This document shows positions 9,802 to 19,786 of a stretch of DNA of 64,000 nt, one piece after another. Numbering within the stretch: the stretch's first letter is position 1; the number at the start of each line of letters is the position of its first letter. A program made the position numbers and the translations under genes. Source of the stretch: Candidatus Anammoximicrobium sp. (GTDB taxonomy: Bacteria; Planctomycetota; Planctomycetia; Pirellulales; Pirellulaceae); NCBI GenBank assembly GCA_012515235.1, contig JAAYYU010000255.1, forward strand, positions 1 to 64,000, read 5' to 3'. The notes under the pieces are model-generated. The model saw nothing but the letters and a program-made list of their open reading frames with translations, had not been told where the DNA came from and made no database searches.

Positions 9802-10443
9802 TTATTGGCGAGTGTCCTTGACAATCTGCACAAATTGGCGTGCCAGCGACTCGATGCGGGCCAGATTGCCCGTCTCGACGGCCTTTTTTTCCACCAGCGC
9901 GCCGCCCACGCCCAACACGCACGCACCGCAGCGCAGGAACTCGGCGGCCGTGTTCAGGTCCACCCCGCCCGTCGGCATCAGACGCACCTGGGGAAGTGGT
10001 CCGTGGAGGGCTTTCAGGTACTTGGGGCCGGTGACTTCGGACGGGAAGATCTTGACGATGTCCGCCCCTGCTTCCCAGGCCGTGACAACTTCGGTAGGCG
10101 TCATGGCTCCCGGCATGACCAGCTTGTCATAGCGCCGGCACAGGCGGATCACGTCCAAGTTCGTGTTGGGGGCCACGATGAATTCGGCTCCGGCCAGCAA
10201 CGCGGCACGCGCCGTTTCCGCGTCCAGCACCGTTCCGGCGCCCAGCAGCACGCGGTTTCCCATGCGTTGGGCCACGGTTTCCAAAACGCGGACCGCTGCG
10301 GGGACTGTGAAGGTAATTTCCATGACTTCGACGCCGCCCGCCAGCAGGGCTTCGGCCACGTCGGCAAGCAATTCGCCGCTGTGGGCGCGAATTACCGCCA
10401 CGATGCCGCTGTCCAAGACGCGGGACAAATGTTTTTCTTTCAT
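9802..10443 (-). CDS. eda: Bifunctional 4-hydroxy-2-oxoglutarate aldolase / KDPG aldolase
   Basis: SGIVAVIRAHSGE, MEITFTVP, LLGAGTVLDAE, FIVAPN, MPGAMTPTEV, KIFPSEVTGPKYLKAL, PTGGV. Confidence 0.85.
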   Translation of the reverse strand: MKEKHLSRVLDSGIVAVIRAHSGELLADVAEALLAGGVEVMEITFTVPAAVRVLETVAQRMGNRVLLGAGTVLDAETARAALLAGAEFIVAPNTNLDVIRLCRRYDKLVMPGAMTPTEVVTAWEAGADIVKIFPSEVTGPKYLKALHGPLPQVRLMPTGGVDLNTAAEFLRCGACVLGVGGALVEKKAVETGNLARIESLARQFVQIVKDTRQ

Positions 10444-10819
10444 GACAGAATCTCGTGAACTGGCCGCCTGCGGATGCCGTAACATCTTCAGACGACGCGG
10501 AAATGACGGGAAGGAAAACGACGCACGCTGCCGATCGCGGGTCCTGTGAAGGGCTTGGATGGCAGCCGAGAAACCCGTCTCTTTCGGAAGATCCGGGCTT
10601 CTTCGCGGCGCCCCCACGGGGCGCGGGGATTTAGCCTAGGAGTCGTCCCGGCTGGTGTCAACCGCTGCTGGCAAGCGGCGGGCGCACCGGGCCGGATTTT
10701 CTGCTTGGGCGGCAGTTTGGCCGCCCGCACTGGCCAGGAAAGGCCATGGAGCACCGTAGAAAAGGGTAGACCCGGGACGGTCGAGCCAAGAAACCTTGCA
10801 CTTGCACGTTGGCGAAAGC

Positions 10820-10847
10820 TTTACCAACAAGGTGGAATGTGCATAAT
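10820..10847 (+). promoter_or_regulatory. Weak candidate promoter upstream of the small membrane protein gene
   Basis: TTTACC (10820-10825), 16-bp spacer, CATAAT (10842-10847). Confidence 0.25.
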
Positions 10848-10906
10848 ATTGGCAAGATTGAACCGGAAGCAGTCAACGCCGGCCGCGTCGCTGGCACGGG
10901 TCTCCT

Positions 10907-11179
10907 GTGATGTGCGAATTCCTACGCTCCACGCCGGCCCAGGCCGTCATCTGGGGAACAACGCTGATCGTGCTCTGCATCGTCGGCGTCTACGTCGTGA
11001 GGCGGTTTCGGGAACGCGATGACGGGGGCCAACCCATGCCCAGCGAGTGGCTGACGGGGTTTCGCGAGATCAGCGAGCGAGGAGAAATCACGCCGCAGGA
11101 GTTTCGCCAGATCAAAACGGTGCTGGGAACGAAGTTGCAGCATGACCTGGATTCCGAGGATACGGAAGGCGACGGATAA
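10907..11179 (+). CDS. Small single-TM protein of unknown function
   Basis: 90 aa; one TM (AVIWGTTLIVLCIVGVYVV) followed by a charged short C-terminal domain (ISERGEITPQEFRQIKTVLG). Confidence 0.5.
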   Translation: MMCEFLRSTPAQAVIWGTTLIVLCIVGVYVVRRFRERDDGGQPMPSEWLTGFREISERGEITPQEFRQIKTVLGTKLQHDLDSEDTEGDG

Positions 11180-11454
11180 AGCCGTGGACGCCAATACGCC
11201 GTAAGGCTGGGTGCCAAGGGTTGTGTCGGTTGATCCGCCGTCGAAATCTTCTGTGTTCTCGGACGCCTCCGGGATGCGATATGGGAGGTACCGACATCAT
11301 TGACAGCTCGAGTACAGCGGACAGGGAAGCCCACCAAGGAGTCGTCGGCGAAAATGGATCGTCGGGCGACTGAGTCGAGCCACACCTGGAGATTGGACCG
11401 CTCGCGGCTCTCGAAGACTGGGAGATCGCCAGTGGGCTTTGGAAAGGAGTAGAT

Positions 11455-12741
11455 ATGCCCGTTGGAAAGGACATCGGTGGCGGGAGGAAGGGCGGCAGCA
11501 CGACGAAGAAAAACGCGTTCTGCTCTTTCTGTCGCAAGAGCTACCGTGACGTTGGACCGCTTGTCGAGGGTCCCGGAGATGTTTACATCTGCGGCGAATG
11601 CATCGACCTTTGCCAGTCGATCCTCGAACAAGAGAAACGTCGCCGGGGCCCCAGCAAGAAACTGTTCAACGAGATGCCCCCGCCTCGCGAGATCGTGCGG
11701 CAATTGGACCAATACGTGATTGGTCAGGAAGCCGCCAAGAAGGTCCTGGCGGTCGCCGTGCACAACCACTACAAGCGGCTTTCCTTGGGCTGGGAAGGCA
11801 CAGACGTTGAAATCGACAAATCCAACATCCTGCTGATCGGCCCGACCGGCTCCGGCAAGACCCTGTTGGCCCGCACCTTGGCCCGGATCCTGAACGTGCC
11901 GTTCGCGATCGGCGACGCCACGACGCTGACCGAAGCCGGCTACGTCGGCGAAGACGTGGAAAACCTGCTGCTGAAACTGCTGCACGCGGCAGACTTCGAT
12001 CTGGAAGCCGCCCAGCGCGGAATCCTGTACATCGACGAAATCGACAAAATCGGCAAGACCAGCCACAACGTCTCCATCACGCGGGACGTTTCCGGGGAAG
12101 GCGTCCAGCAGGCCCTGCTGAAGATGCTCGAGGGCACCGTCGCCAACGTCCCGCCCCAGGGCGGCCGCAAGCATCCGGAACAGCAGTACATCCAGATGGA
12201 CACGACCAACATCCTGTTCATCTGCGGCGGAACCTTCGTGGGCATTGAAGACATCGTCCGGAAACGGATGGGCCGGCGGACCATGGGCTTTGGCCAGCCC
12301 GCCAGCTATCGCAGCGAGGCCAGCACCGAGGAGTCGCTGAGCCAACTGGCCTCAGAGGACTTAATCCATTACGGCATGATCCCCGAATTCGTCGGCCGGT
12401 TGCCGGTCCTGGCGCCGCTGATGCCGTTGAGCGAGCAAAGTCTGGTCAAGGTTTTGACGGAACCGAAAAACGCGCTGATCAAGCAGTACCAGACGCTGTT
12501 CGAGATCGAAAACTGCAAGCTGGAGTTCACCGACGACGCCCTGCGGGCCATCGCGGCCAAGGCTTACGAAAAAGGCACGGGTGCCCGCGGCCTGCGTTCG
12601 ATCGTCGAAGACGCCATGCTGGACATCATGTACGAACTGCCCGATCAGGGCGAGGGCTTCACCTACCGCATCGACGAGGATTTCATCGGGGGCCGCAACC
12701 GCTGCATCAAGCTGCCCGCACCGCAGACCAAAAGCGCTTGA
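11455..12741 (+). CDS. clpX: ATP-dependent Clp protease ATP-binding subunit ClpX
   Basis: N-terminal zinc finger [70 protein letters not shown]. Confidence 0.97.
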   Translation: MPVGKDIGGGRKGGSTTKKNAFCSFCRKSYRDVGPLVEGPGDVYICGECIDLCQSILEQEKRRRGPSKKLFNEMPPPREIVRQLDQYVIGQEAAKKVLAVAVHNHYKRLSLGWEGTDVEIDKSNILLIGPTGSGKTLLARTLARILNVPFAIGDATTLTEAGYVGEDVENLLLKLLHAADFDLEAAQRGILYIDEIDKIGKTSHNVSITRDVSGEGVQQALLKMLEGTVANVPPQGGRKHPEQQYIQMDTTNILFICGGTFVGIEDIVRKRMGRRTMGFGQPASYRSEASTEESLSQLASEDLIHYGMIPEFVGRLPVLAPLMPLSEQSLVKVLTEPKNALIKQYQTLFEIENCKLEFTDDALRAIAAKAYEKGTGARGLRSIVEDAMLDIMYELPDQGEGFTYRIDEDFIGGRNRCIKLPAPQTKSA

Positions 12742-12773
12742 TCTATCGTTGGGCGAGGAGTTGGCAGGGCGAT

Positions 12774-12803
12774 CGGAACGCCAGTCGCAAGACTGGCGTT
12801 TCG
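12774..12803 (+). terminator. Intrinsic-terminator-like hairpin after clpX
   Basis: AACGCCAGTC-GCAA-GACTGGCGTT (perfect 10-bp stem, GNRA loop) followed by TTCGTTCTTCTT. Confidence 0.6.
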
Positions 12804-13116
12804 TTCTTCTTGCCGGCTGGTTCTGGCTGGCTGATCGCGTCCTTCGGACTCCCGCGCGGCGCCGCTGGTACGATTCGTTTTGATTCCGCCCGGCGTCCGG
12901 TTTACGCATCGCCGACACGAACCAAGGCTGGCATCACTCGGCTGATGAATGCCCCCAAGCCGCCGGTTTTGCGGACGGATCGGAACCGGGGCTTGTTTCC
13001 GACCGCTCACGGATCTCTCCAACGGCGACGCCCCCGCTTCGCCCCACGGACGGACAGGCCCGGATCATGCCCTCGGTGACGGAGGAATCGATCTCGCCAA
13101 ATCACAGCGTCTCAAG

Positions 13117-13146
13117 TTGCAGAATCCTGTCGCGACGGGGTAGAAT
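13117..13146 (+). promoter_or_regulatory. Candidate sigma-70 promoter of the methyltransferase gene
   Basis: TTGCAG (13117-13122), 18-bp spacer, TAGAAT (13141-13146). Confidence 0.4.
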
Positions 13147-13197
13147 GATCGTCGTGACGCGCGGCGATTTGGGATTGGCGAGCCCGGTTGGAGGTGG

Positions 13198-13842
13198 ATG
13201 TCTGGGAGTACTGCAGCAGCGAACGGCATCGTCATGCAACTGAAACAGGTCCATCGAAAACGCAACGACGGATTGATGTTCTTTCAGGGCTTTCTGCGGC
13301 GTCCGCGGCAGATTGCCTCCGTGGTTCCCAGTTCCCGGTTCTTGGAACGTCGGGTAACGGAATTGGCGACCGTGGTCCGCGCCGGGTCGGTCGTGGAATT
13401 GGGACCCGGCACGGGAGGAACGACTCGCGCCCTGCTGGCGGCCATGTCGCCGCACGCTTCGCTGCTGAGCATCGAGATCGATCCCGATTTCATCGCGACC
13501 TTGCGGGCCATCGACGACGACCGCTTGACGGTCCATCACGGCAACGCGGAACGCCTGGCGGAGATCCTTCGGCACCACGCTTGGGACGCGGCCGATGCGA
13601 TCGTGTCCGGCATCCCCTTTTCCCTGTTGCGGCCCGATGCGCGGCGCCGCGTCGTGGAAGCGGTCTGGTCGGCGTTGGCGCCGGGCGGACGGTTCGTCGC
13701 CTATCAAGTCTGTGCCCGGATCGACACGTTTGCGAGGCCTTTGTTCGGGCCGGCTCAAGTGGCCGTCGAATTCCGCAATTTTCCGCCGTTGCGAATCTAT
13801 GTCTGGCGCAAGGACGGCGGTGCTCGCACCTTGCCCTCGTAA
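13198..13842 (+). CDS. Class I SAM-dependent methyltransferase (phospholipid N-methyltransferase-like)
   Basis: VVELGPGTGGTTRALL, LSIEIDPDF, ASVVPSSRFLERR; start 13198 or 13234. Confidence 0.7.
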   Translation: MSGSTAAANGIVMQLKQVHRKRNDGLMFFQGFLRRPRQIASVVPSSRFLERRVTELATVVRAGSVVELGPGTGGTTRALLAAMSPHASLLSIEIDPDFIATLRAIDDDRLTVHHGNAERLAEILRHHAWDAADAIVSGIPFSLLRPDARRRVVEAVWSALAPGGRFVAYQVCARIDTFARPLFGPAQVAVEFRNFPPLRIYVWRKDGGARTLPS

Positions 13843-13847
13843 TCCGG

Positions 13848-14936
13848 TTACGTCCGGTACGCGCGGACTTCTTCCATCAAGCGATTCACGGCGTCCACGT
13901 CCGGCGCGCCGGCGACCTGGTACAACGCGCCGCCGGGCAGCGTGTGCCGCCGCAGACGCTGGATGAACGGTTCCCAGGCAACCGATACGACCAGCGGCAC
14001 GTCGCCGGTCCGAGTCTGCACGTCGCCCAGCACGTCGAACGCTTGGGGAAAGCCGCGGTCGTCGCCCAGGTAGATCGCTTTCAGACCCCGGACCGTCGCC
14101 ACCGCCGGCAGCAGATGCCGGCCATTGCCGTGGATGTGAACGACACCGCCATCGTAATGCGCCAGAATCCGTTCCACCGGCTCGCGGCCCCAGGTCTCAA
14201 AATAATCGACCGACGTCATGTGGAACGGATCGACGCTCTCCGACACGATCCGGCCCTCGATCCACTGGACCATGTTGCTGGCCGTGCCGCCCGCCAGCAG
14301 GCCGGCCCGCTGGAAGAACGTGTCCTGAACCAGAACGTTCAACTCAAACGCAAAATCGACCGCCCGCCGGACCAACTCCGGCTGTTCCATCAGACTCAGG
14401 TACGTGTTGGTGGCGCCGACCAGTTCGAACACGAAGTTCAGACTATCGATCAGAATGAAATGGCTCACGCCGAATTTTCCGGCGGCGGCCGCGACGAACG
14501 CGTCCAGTTGGGCCAGGTAGCGCTGAAACCACAGCGCCGCCCGGTCGATCCGCAGCCGGTCGAATTCGGACCAATCCGGCAGCAGCGGGGCCACCATCGA
14601 AGAGATCCAGCCGTTTTCCGGATGGGCCATGAAGCGGACGTCGCCGCCGACCATGCCGCCGTACAGACCCTGGTCCATCTCGCTCAGGTACGCCGCAGGA
14701 ATCGAATCGTCCTCGACGTCCGAACGCGCCGCCAGCAGCCGTTCCCAGAACGCCACCCGCGCCGCCGGATCGGGATACCCGCACTCGCCGTCCCCGTAGG
14801 TCCGGCCGAATTCGTCGAGCGCCGGATGAGGCAACTTGAAGGTGGCGAAAATCTGATCCGCGGCCCGGCGCTGGTACAAGCAACTCAGGCGGGCGGCGGC
14901 CGCGGCGGCGTTGCGTTTGAATTCGAGTTGCAGCAT
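13848..14936 (-). CDS. Uroporphyrinogen decarboxylase-like protein (UroD superfamily)
   Basis: Overall UroD-like layout (DGGVVHIHGNGRHLLPAV, LGDVQTRTGDVPLVVS). Confidence 0.5.
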   Translation of the reverse strand: MLQLEFKRNAAAAAARLSCLYQRRAADQIFATFKLPHPALDEFGRTYGDGECGYPDPAARVAFWERLLAARSDVEDDSIPAAYLSEMDQGLYGGMVGGDVRFMAHPENGWISSMVAPLLPDWSEFDRLRIDRAALWFQRYLAQLDAFVAAAAGKFGVSHFILIDSLNFVFELVGATNTYLSLMEQPELVRRAVDFAFELNVLVQDTFFQRAGLLAGGTASNMVQWIEGRIVSESVDPFHMTSVDYFETWGREPVERILAHYDGGVVHIHGNGRHLLPAVATVRGLKAIYLGDDRGFPQAFDVLGDVQTRTGDVPLVVSVAWEPFIQRLRRHTLPGGALYQVAGAPDVDAVNRLMEEVRAYRT

Positions 14937-15074
14937 GACATTCCTTTCCGGCAGGGTTCTGTCTCCGTTCCATCCGCGCAGGTCGCCTCGATTTGCCCGC
15001 GTATCTTGGTCGCCGGGGACGGCAGTCCCGTCGGCCGGGAATCCCAGCGGCTTCGGTCGCTGTCTCTGGCCGCG

Positions 15075-16988
15075 TCAGGAAGGTTTCGGTTTCAGGATCA
15101 CCGCGGCCAGCGGCGGCAGCATCAATTCCAGCGAATAAGGCCGCTGGTGGCACTCGATCGGCTCCGCCAGGCGGCCCGGATAATTGCCCACATTGCTGCC
15201 TCCATAGTACGTTGAATCGCTGTTGAAGATCTCTTCATACCAGCCGCCTTCCGGCACGCCGATGCGATGGCGCAAGCGGGGTGCAGGAGTAAAGTTGCAG
15301 CCGATCACCAGGAAATCCCGCGGGTCTTTGGCGCGGCGCAGATAGGTCAGCGTGCTTTCCTGGTGATTGTGACAGTCGATCCATTCAAAGCCTCGCCCCT
15401 GAAAGTCCAACTCGTGCAACGACTTCTCCGTGCGCAGCAGGCGATTGAGATCGGCGACGCAGTTTTGCACGCCGCGGTGCGTGGGCCAACGCAGCAGGTC
15501 CCACTGCAACTCGCCGTCGCAGTTCCATTCGTGCCACTGGCCCCACTCGCTGCCCATGAACAACAGCTTCTTACCGGGATGGGTCCACAGATAGCTGTAC
15601 AGCAGCCGCAGGTTGGCAAACTTGGCCCACCAATCGCCGGGCATCTGGTCCAGCAAGGAACGCTTGCCGTGGACCACTTCGTCGTGCGACAGCGGCAGGA
15701 CGAAGTTCTCGTAAAAAGCGTACACCAGGCTGAACGTGATGTCGTTGTGGTGATAGCTGCGGTGGATGGGGTCGAGCTTCAGATACTTGCGCGTGTCGTT
15801 CATCCAGCCCATATTCCATTTCAGGCTGAAGCCCAAGCCGCCGAGGTAGGTGGGGCGAGACACGCTGGGCCAGGCCGTCGATTCCTCGGCGATGGTCAAT
15901 ACGCCGGGGAACTGGACGTGCGTCTGCTTGTTGAATTCCTGGATGAACTCCACGGCCTCCAGGTTCTCCCGGCCGCCGAACTTGTTAGGAATCCAGTCGT
16001 CCGGCTCGCGGCTGTAGTCCAGGTACAACATCGAGGCCACGGCGTCCACGCGGAGCCCGTCGAGGTGGTATTTGTCGAGCCAGAACAGGGCGTTGGCGAT
16101 CAGAAAGTTGCTGACCTCGTGCCGGCCATAGTTGAAGATGTGCGTGCCCCAATCGCGATGCTCGCCCTGCCGCGGGTCGGCGTGCTCGTACAGCGCCGTG
16201 CCGTCGAACCGCGCCAGGCCGTGCCCGTCGCGGGGAAAGTGAGCCGGTACCCAGTCCAGGATCACGCCGATGCCGTTCTGGTGACAGACATCCACGAAGT
16301 ACATCAAATCCTGCGGCGATCCATGACGGGCGGTGGCCGCAAAGTAGCCCACGGTTTGATAACCCCAACTGCCTGTGTACGGATGCTCGCTGAGGGGCAG
16401 CAATTCGATGTGCGTATAACCCATCTCGCGGCAGTAGTCCACCAGCTGATGCGCCAGTTCCCGGTAGGGGAGCCAACCCACCGGATTCCCGCTGGGCCGC
16501 CGCCAGCTGCCCAAATGGACTTCGTAAAAGGACAGCGGCTGTTCCAGCCAGTTGACCGTCGGACGACGCGTCATCCACTCGCCGTCCTGCCAGGCGTACC
16601 GCCCCAGATCCGTCACCACGCTGGCAGTCTTCGGCGGGCACTCCGCCGCAAACCCCACCGGGTCGGCCTTTTCGATGGTCTCGTGCTGCTGACGGACCTG
16701 ATACTTGTACAATGTCCCTTCGCCCAGGCCGGGGATAAACAACTCCCAAAAGCCGCTGGGGATGTGTTTGTACATCGGATGCCGCCGACCGTCCCAGCCG
16801 TTAAAACCGCCCACCACGCTGACCCCGAGCGCATTCGGCGCCCAGACTGCGAAATTGACGCCTTCGACGTCGCCCAGCCTCCGCAGTTGAGCGCCCAATT
16901 TGTGGTACAGCCGCCAGTGCTCGCCCCGGCTCAACAAGTGACGGTCATAGTCGGTCAGCAGCGGGGGATAGTTGTAGGACTCTTGCAT
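15075..16988 (-). CDS. glgB: 1,4-alpha-glucan branching enzyme (GH13)
   Basis: VNFAVWAPNALGVSVVGGFNGWDGRRHPM, GIGVILDWVPAHFPRDGHGLARFDGTALYEH, DGLRVDAVASMLYLDYSRE, LPLSHDEVVHGKRSLL. Confidence 0.95.
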   Translation of the reverse strand: MQESYNYPPLLTDYDRHLLSRGEHWRLYHKLGAQLRRLGDVEGVNFAVWAPNALGVSVVGGFNGWDGRRHPMYKHIPSGFWELFIPGLGEGTLYKYQVRQQHETIEKADPVGFAAECPPKTASVVTDLGRYAWQDGEWMTRRPTVNWLEQPLSFYEVHLGSWRRPSGNPVGWLPYRELAHQLVDYCREMGYTHIELLPLSEHPYTGSWGYQTVGYFAATARHGSPQDLMYFVDVCHQNGIGVILDWVPAHFPRDGHGLARFDGTALYEHADPRQGEHRDWGTHIFNYGRHEVSNFLIANALFWLDKYHLDGLRVDAVASMLYLDYSREPDDWIPNKFGGRENLEAVEFIQEFNKQTHVQFPGVLTIAEESTAWPSVSRPTYLGGLGFSLKWNMGWMNDTRKYLKLDPIHRSYHHNDITFSLVYAFYENFVLPLSHDEVVHGKRSLLDQMPGDWWAKFANLRLLYSYLWTHPGKKLLFMGSEWGQWHEWNCDGELQWDLLRWPTHRGVQNCVADLNRLLRTEKSLHELDFQGRGFEWIDCHNHQESTLTYLRRAKDPRDFLVIGCNFTPAPRLRHRIGVPEGGWYEEIFNSDSTYYGGSNVGNYPGRLAEPIECHQRPYSLELMLPPLAAVILKPKPS

Positions 16989-17096
16989 CGCAGATCTCCC
17001 AGACCCCATGATGATCGGCGGGGACGAAGTCTGCAAGTCGGACGAGGCCAGCGAGGAACGGCGAGGCTGCCGTGCGCGAGGCTCCGAATCGGACAG

Positions 17097-19640
17097 CTAC
17101 GGTCCGCCGGGGGCCACGGTGACGCCGTCCAGCGGCTTGCCGTCCGGCGTTACGGCCCGACAGCAGACGGACCACTCGCCGCCGCTCTGGGTGACTTTGA
17201 TCAGCAACGTGTTGACCCCCTGCTTCAGTTTGACGTTGGCCTTGTCCTGGCCGGGCAAGCAGGGACGCGTGGCGTTGTTGGCCTGGACGACTTGGCCGTT
17301 CAGCCAGACCTTGATGCCGTCGTCGCTGCCGAGTTCAAGGACGGCGTCTTGCTCCTGGGACGACGCCAGTTGTGTCTTTAGATACGCCGCGCGGTCGTGG
17401 CCGCCGAAAATCTTGTCCAGTTCGACCAACCCGGGCTTGCCCTCGGGCGGCACGGTGACCGGACGCCATTCGGCCTGGCCGTCCGGTTTTTCCGGCGCAA
17501 AGGCCACGTCGAACAAGGCCGATCCGTTCTTGCCGGATTCGGTGTACGGTCCAGCCAGGAGCCACGCGACGAGGAAGCCTTCCGGTGATTGGCCGGCGTT
17601 CTGCACGGCCTTGATCGCCTCTTCCGCTTGACGCTTGATGTCGTCGCTCGCCGCCTCCGCGTGGATCGCCTGCAGGGCGGCCAGCGCCTGCTGGCTGTAC
17701 ACCGCGCCCAACTGCCGGGCCAGTCGGATCGTGGCCGCCGTGGCGTCGTCCTTCAACTCAGCCTCCCGCCCGGCGGCCTGCAACAGTTCCAACGCGCCCA
17801 ACGCGGGCAAGTCGGCCAAGCCGGCAATCGCTTGCCGTTTCTCCTCGGCACGCTGGGCCGCTTCCAGCACGCTGCGATAGATGTCCAAGCGTTGCGTCAT
17901 CGGCAGGTCTTTTCGATTGGCCAGCCGCAGGCACCCGTCGCGCAGGGCCAGCACGGCGTAGCTGGCCTTGTCCGTCGTTTTGGCCAATTCAACCAGCCAG
18001 GGCACGACCGCCGGTTCGGGCCAGGCAATCAGCGTCCGGATCGCCCGGTCACGAACCGTTTCGTCAGGATCGTGCGCGGCGCGGCGGGCGGCATTCAAGG
18101 CCTCTTCGCCGGAAGTGTAGGCCAATTGCTCCAAGACGGCGATGCGCGCGGCCGGCGTGGCGGCCTGGCCCAGCGCGGCCACCAGCGGTCCGGCCGCCGC
18201 CGCTTTGTCCTCGGCCCGCGAACAGACGGCTTTCACCGCTTCCCCCGCCGCGCCGCGCACGTCGGCGTTGTCGGTGCGGATCAGCACGGCGGCCAGCGGC
18301 GCCAGTTGCTCCGTGGTGCCCAGGACCGCCAGCGCGCGTACGGCTTCGACCGCCAAGGCCGCGTCGGCGCCGCCTGCCAGTCGGGCCAGCTCCGGCAAGG
18401 CCGCTTCCACTCGCCGCGCGGCGACGGCGGCCAGCACCACGGCGCGATCCGGGGCCGGAGACGATTCGATCATCCGCACCAGCGCGTCGTTCACGCCCGG
18501 CTGGCTCATCCGCTCCAGCACGCCGCGGGCCGCGTCCGCCACGGCGGCCGGTTCGGCCTGGGCCAACTTGACGACCAGCGGCACGTCGGCCGCTGTGCCG
18601 TGCAGCGTCAGGCACTCCAACGCCGCCACGCGCAGTTCGGTTTCTCCGCCGGCCTCAAGCACTTTCAAGACTCCCGTTCGCGCGGCCACGTCGGGCTCGG
18701 CGGCCAGGATTCCCAGCAATCGCAACTGTCCGGCCGGAGTCAGGGCCGGCAACTCGGCTGCCGCCTGGTCCTTCCAGGCTCGGTTCGGGCTGGTCGCCAA
18801 CGCCGCCAGCGCCGCCGCGTGCAGGGCCGCGTCGTCGGTCTGGATCGCCGCCACGATCCGTTTCGCCGCTTCCGAAGCGGGCAGCGTTCCCAGCAGCCCC
18901 TTGAAAGCCGCCACGCGAATGGCCTCCGACTGCTGCGGCAGCATCAACGACCGGTACAAGGCGGTCGCCGGTTCCGTCTTGCCCGTGGCGGCCAGGCGGT
19001 GGGCGGCAGCGATCCGGGCACGCGCCAACGTGCGAGCCGATTCCGTCGGAACCTGCAGGCCGTCCAGCGCCCGCGCTGCCTGCTCCGTCCCGATTTCGCC
19101 CAGGGCGCTGATCGCGGCGCCGGCAAGCGCTGCGTCGTGGTCGTTAGCCAGGGAGCGCAAGGCGTCCACGGCGTCCGCGTCCCGCCGAGCGGCGAGCGAC
19201 GAGATGACGCCGGTCAAAAGCTTGCCTTTCACTTGAGACAACGCCTCGCGCAACGCCGCTCCGGCGGCCGGATGGACCATCGGCTCCAACGCCATGCGGG
19301 CCGGGTGCGACAAATCCGCATCCGCCAGCAGCCCCGCCAGGGCGGGGACGCAGTCGGCGGAACCGACCACGGCCAGCCAGCGGCAGATCGACCGCTTGGC
19401 GCCCTTCGGCGTGTCCGGCGATTGAAGCAGCGGCAGCAACCGGGCCTCGATCGTCCGGTAGTCCGCCGGCGCCGTCTTGCGGATCTGGTCTTCGATCTGC
19501 GCCAGCGGCTGACGGTTCTGTCCGAAGTCCCATTTCGCCAGCGCCTGATAAGGATCGGCGGCCGGTTCCTGCGCCCGCACCGCGTTCAGCGCCGGCAGGA
19601 CCATCAAAGCGACAACGACGGTAAGGAATCCCGATTTCAT
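17097..19640 (-). CDS. Exported HEAT-repeat protein with C-terminal carbohydrate-binding/PA14-like domain
   Basis: Signal peptide MKSGFLTVVVALMVLPALNAVRAQ; repeated ALRSLANDHDAALAGAAISALGEIG-type units; SDDGIKVWLNGQVV near C-terminus. Confidence 0.65.
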   Translation of the reverse strand: MKSGFLTVVVALMVLPALNAVRAQEPAADPYQALAKWDFGQNRQPLAQIEDQIRKTAPADYRTIEARLLPLLQSPDTPKGAKRSICRWLAVVGSADCVPALAGLLADADLSHPARMALEPMVHPAAGAALREALSQVKGKLLTGVISSLAARRDADAVDALRSLANDHDAALAGAAISALGEIGTEQAARALDGLQVPTESARTLARARIAAAHRLAATGKTEPATALYRSLMLPQQSEAIRVAAFKGLLGTLPASEAAKRIVAAIQTDDAALHAAALAALATSPNRAWKDQAAAELPALTPAGQLRLLGILAAEPDVAARTGVLKVLEAGGETELRVAALECLTLHGTAADVPLVVKLAQAEPAAVADAARGVLERMSQPGVNDALVRMIESSPAPDRAVVLAAVAARRVEAALPELARLAGGADAALAVEAVRALAVLGTTEQLAPLAAVLIRTDNADVRGAAGEAVKAVCSRAEDKAAAAGPLVAALGQAATPAARIAVLEQLAYTSGEEALNAARRAAHDPDETVRDRAIRTLIAWPEPAVVPWLVELAKTTDKASYAVLALRDGCLRLANRKDLPMTQRLDIYRSVLEAAQRAEEKRQAIAGLADLPALGALELLQAAGREAELKDDATAATIRLARQLGAVYSQQALAALQAIHAEAASDDIKRQAEEAIKAVQNAGQSPEGFLVAWLLAGPYTESGKNGSALFDVAFAPEKPDGQAEWRPVTVPPEGKPGLVELDKIFGGHDRAAYLKTQLASSQEQDAVLELGSDDGIKVWLNGQVVQANNATRPCLPGQDKANVKLKQGVNTLLIKVTQSGGEWSVCCRAVTPDGKPLDGVTVAPGGP

Positions 19641-19739
19641 GACGCTCGCTCCCCTCTGATCTTTCTCACGCTGAGACTCCGCGGCCGGCAGTCCGCGACT
19701 CAAACAAACTACGTCCCGCCTTCGCAAAACACCCCCGCT

Positions 19740-19786
19740 ACGCTCAGTCCCACGCTCAGTCCCACGCTCAGCCCACGCTCAGCCCC
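19740..19786. repeat. Short tandem repeat, four 11-12 bp copies
   Basis: ACGCTCAG(T/C)CCC at 19740, 19752, 19764, 19775; the last unit contains the stop codon of the adjacent minus-strand gene. Confidence 0.9.

Noticed and set aside
13188-15215. 675-aa plus-strand ORF across methyltransferase and UroD-like genes
   Set aside because: Different frame from the supported methyltransferase and antisense to the UroD-like gene; no motif.
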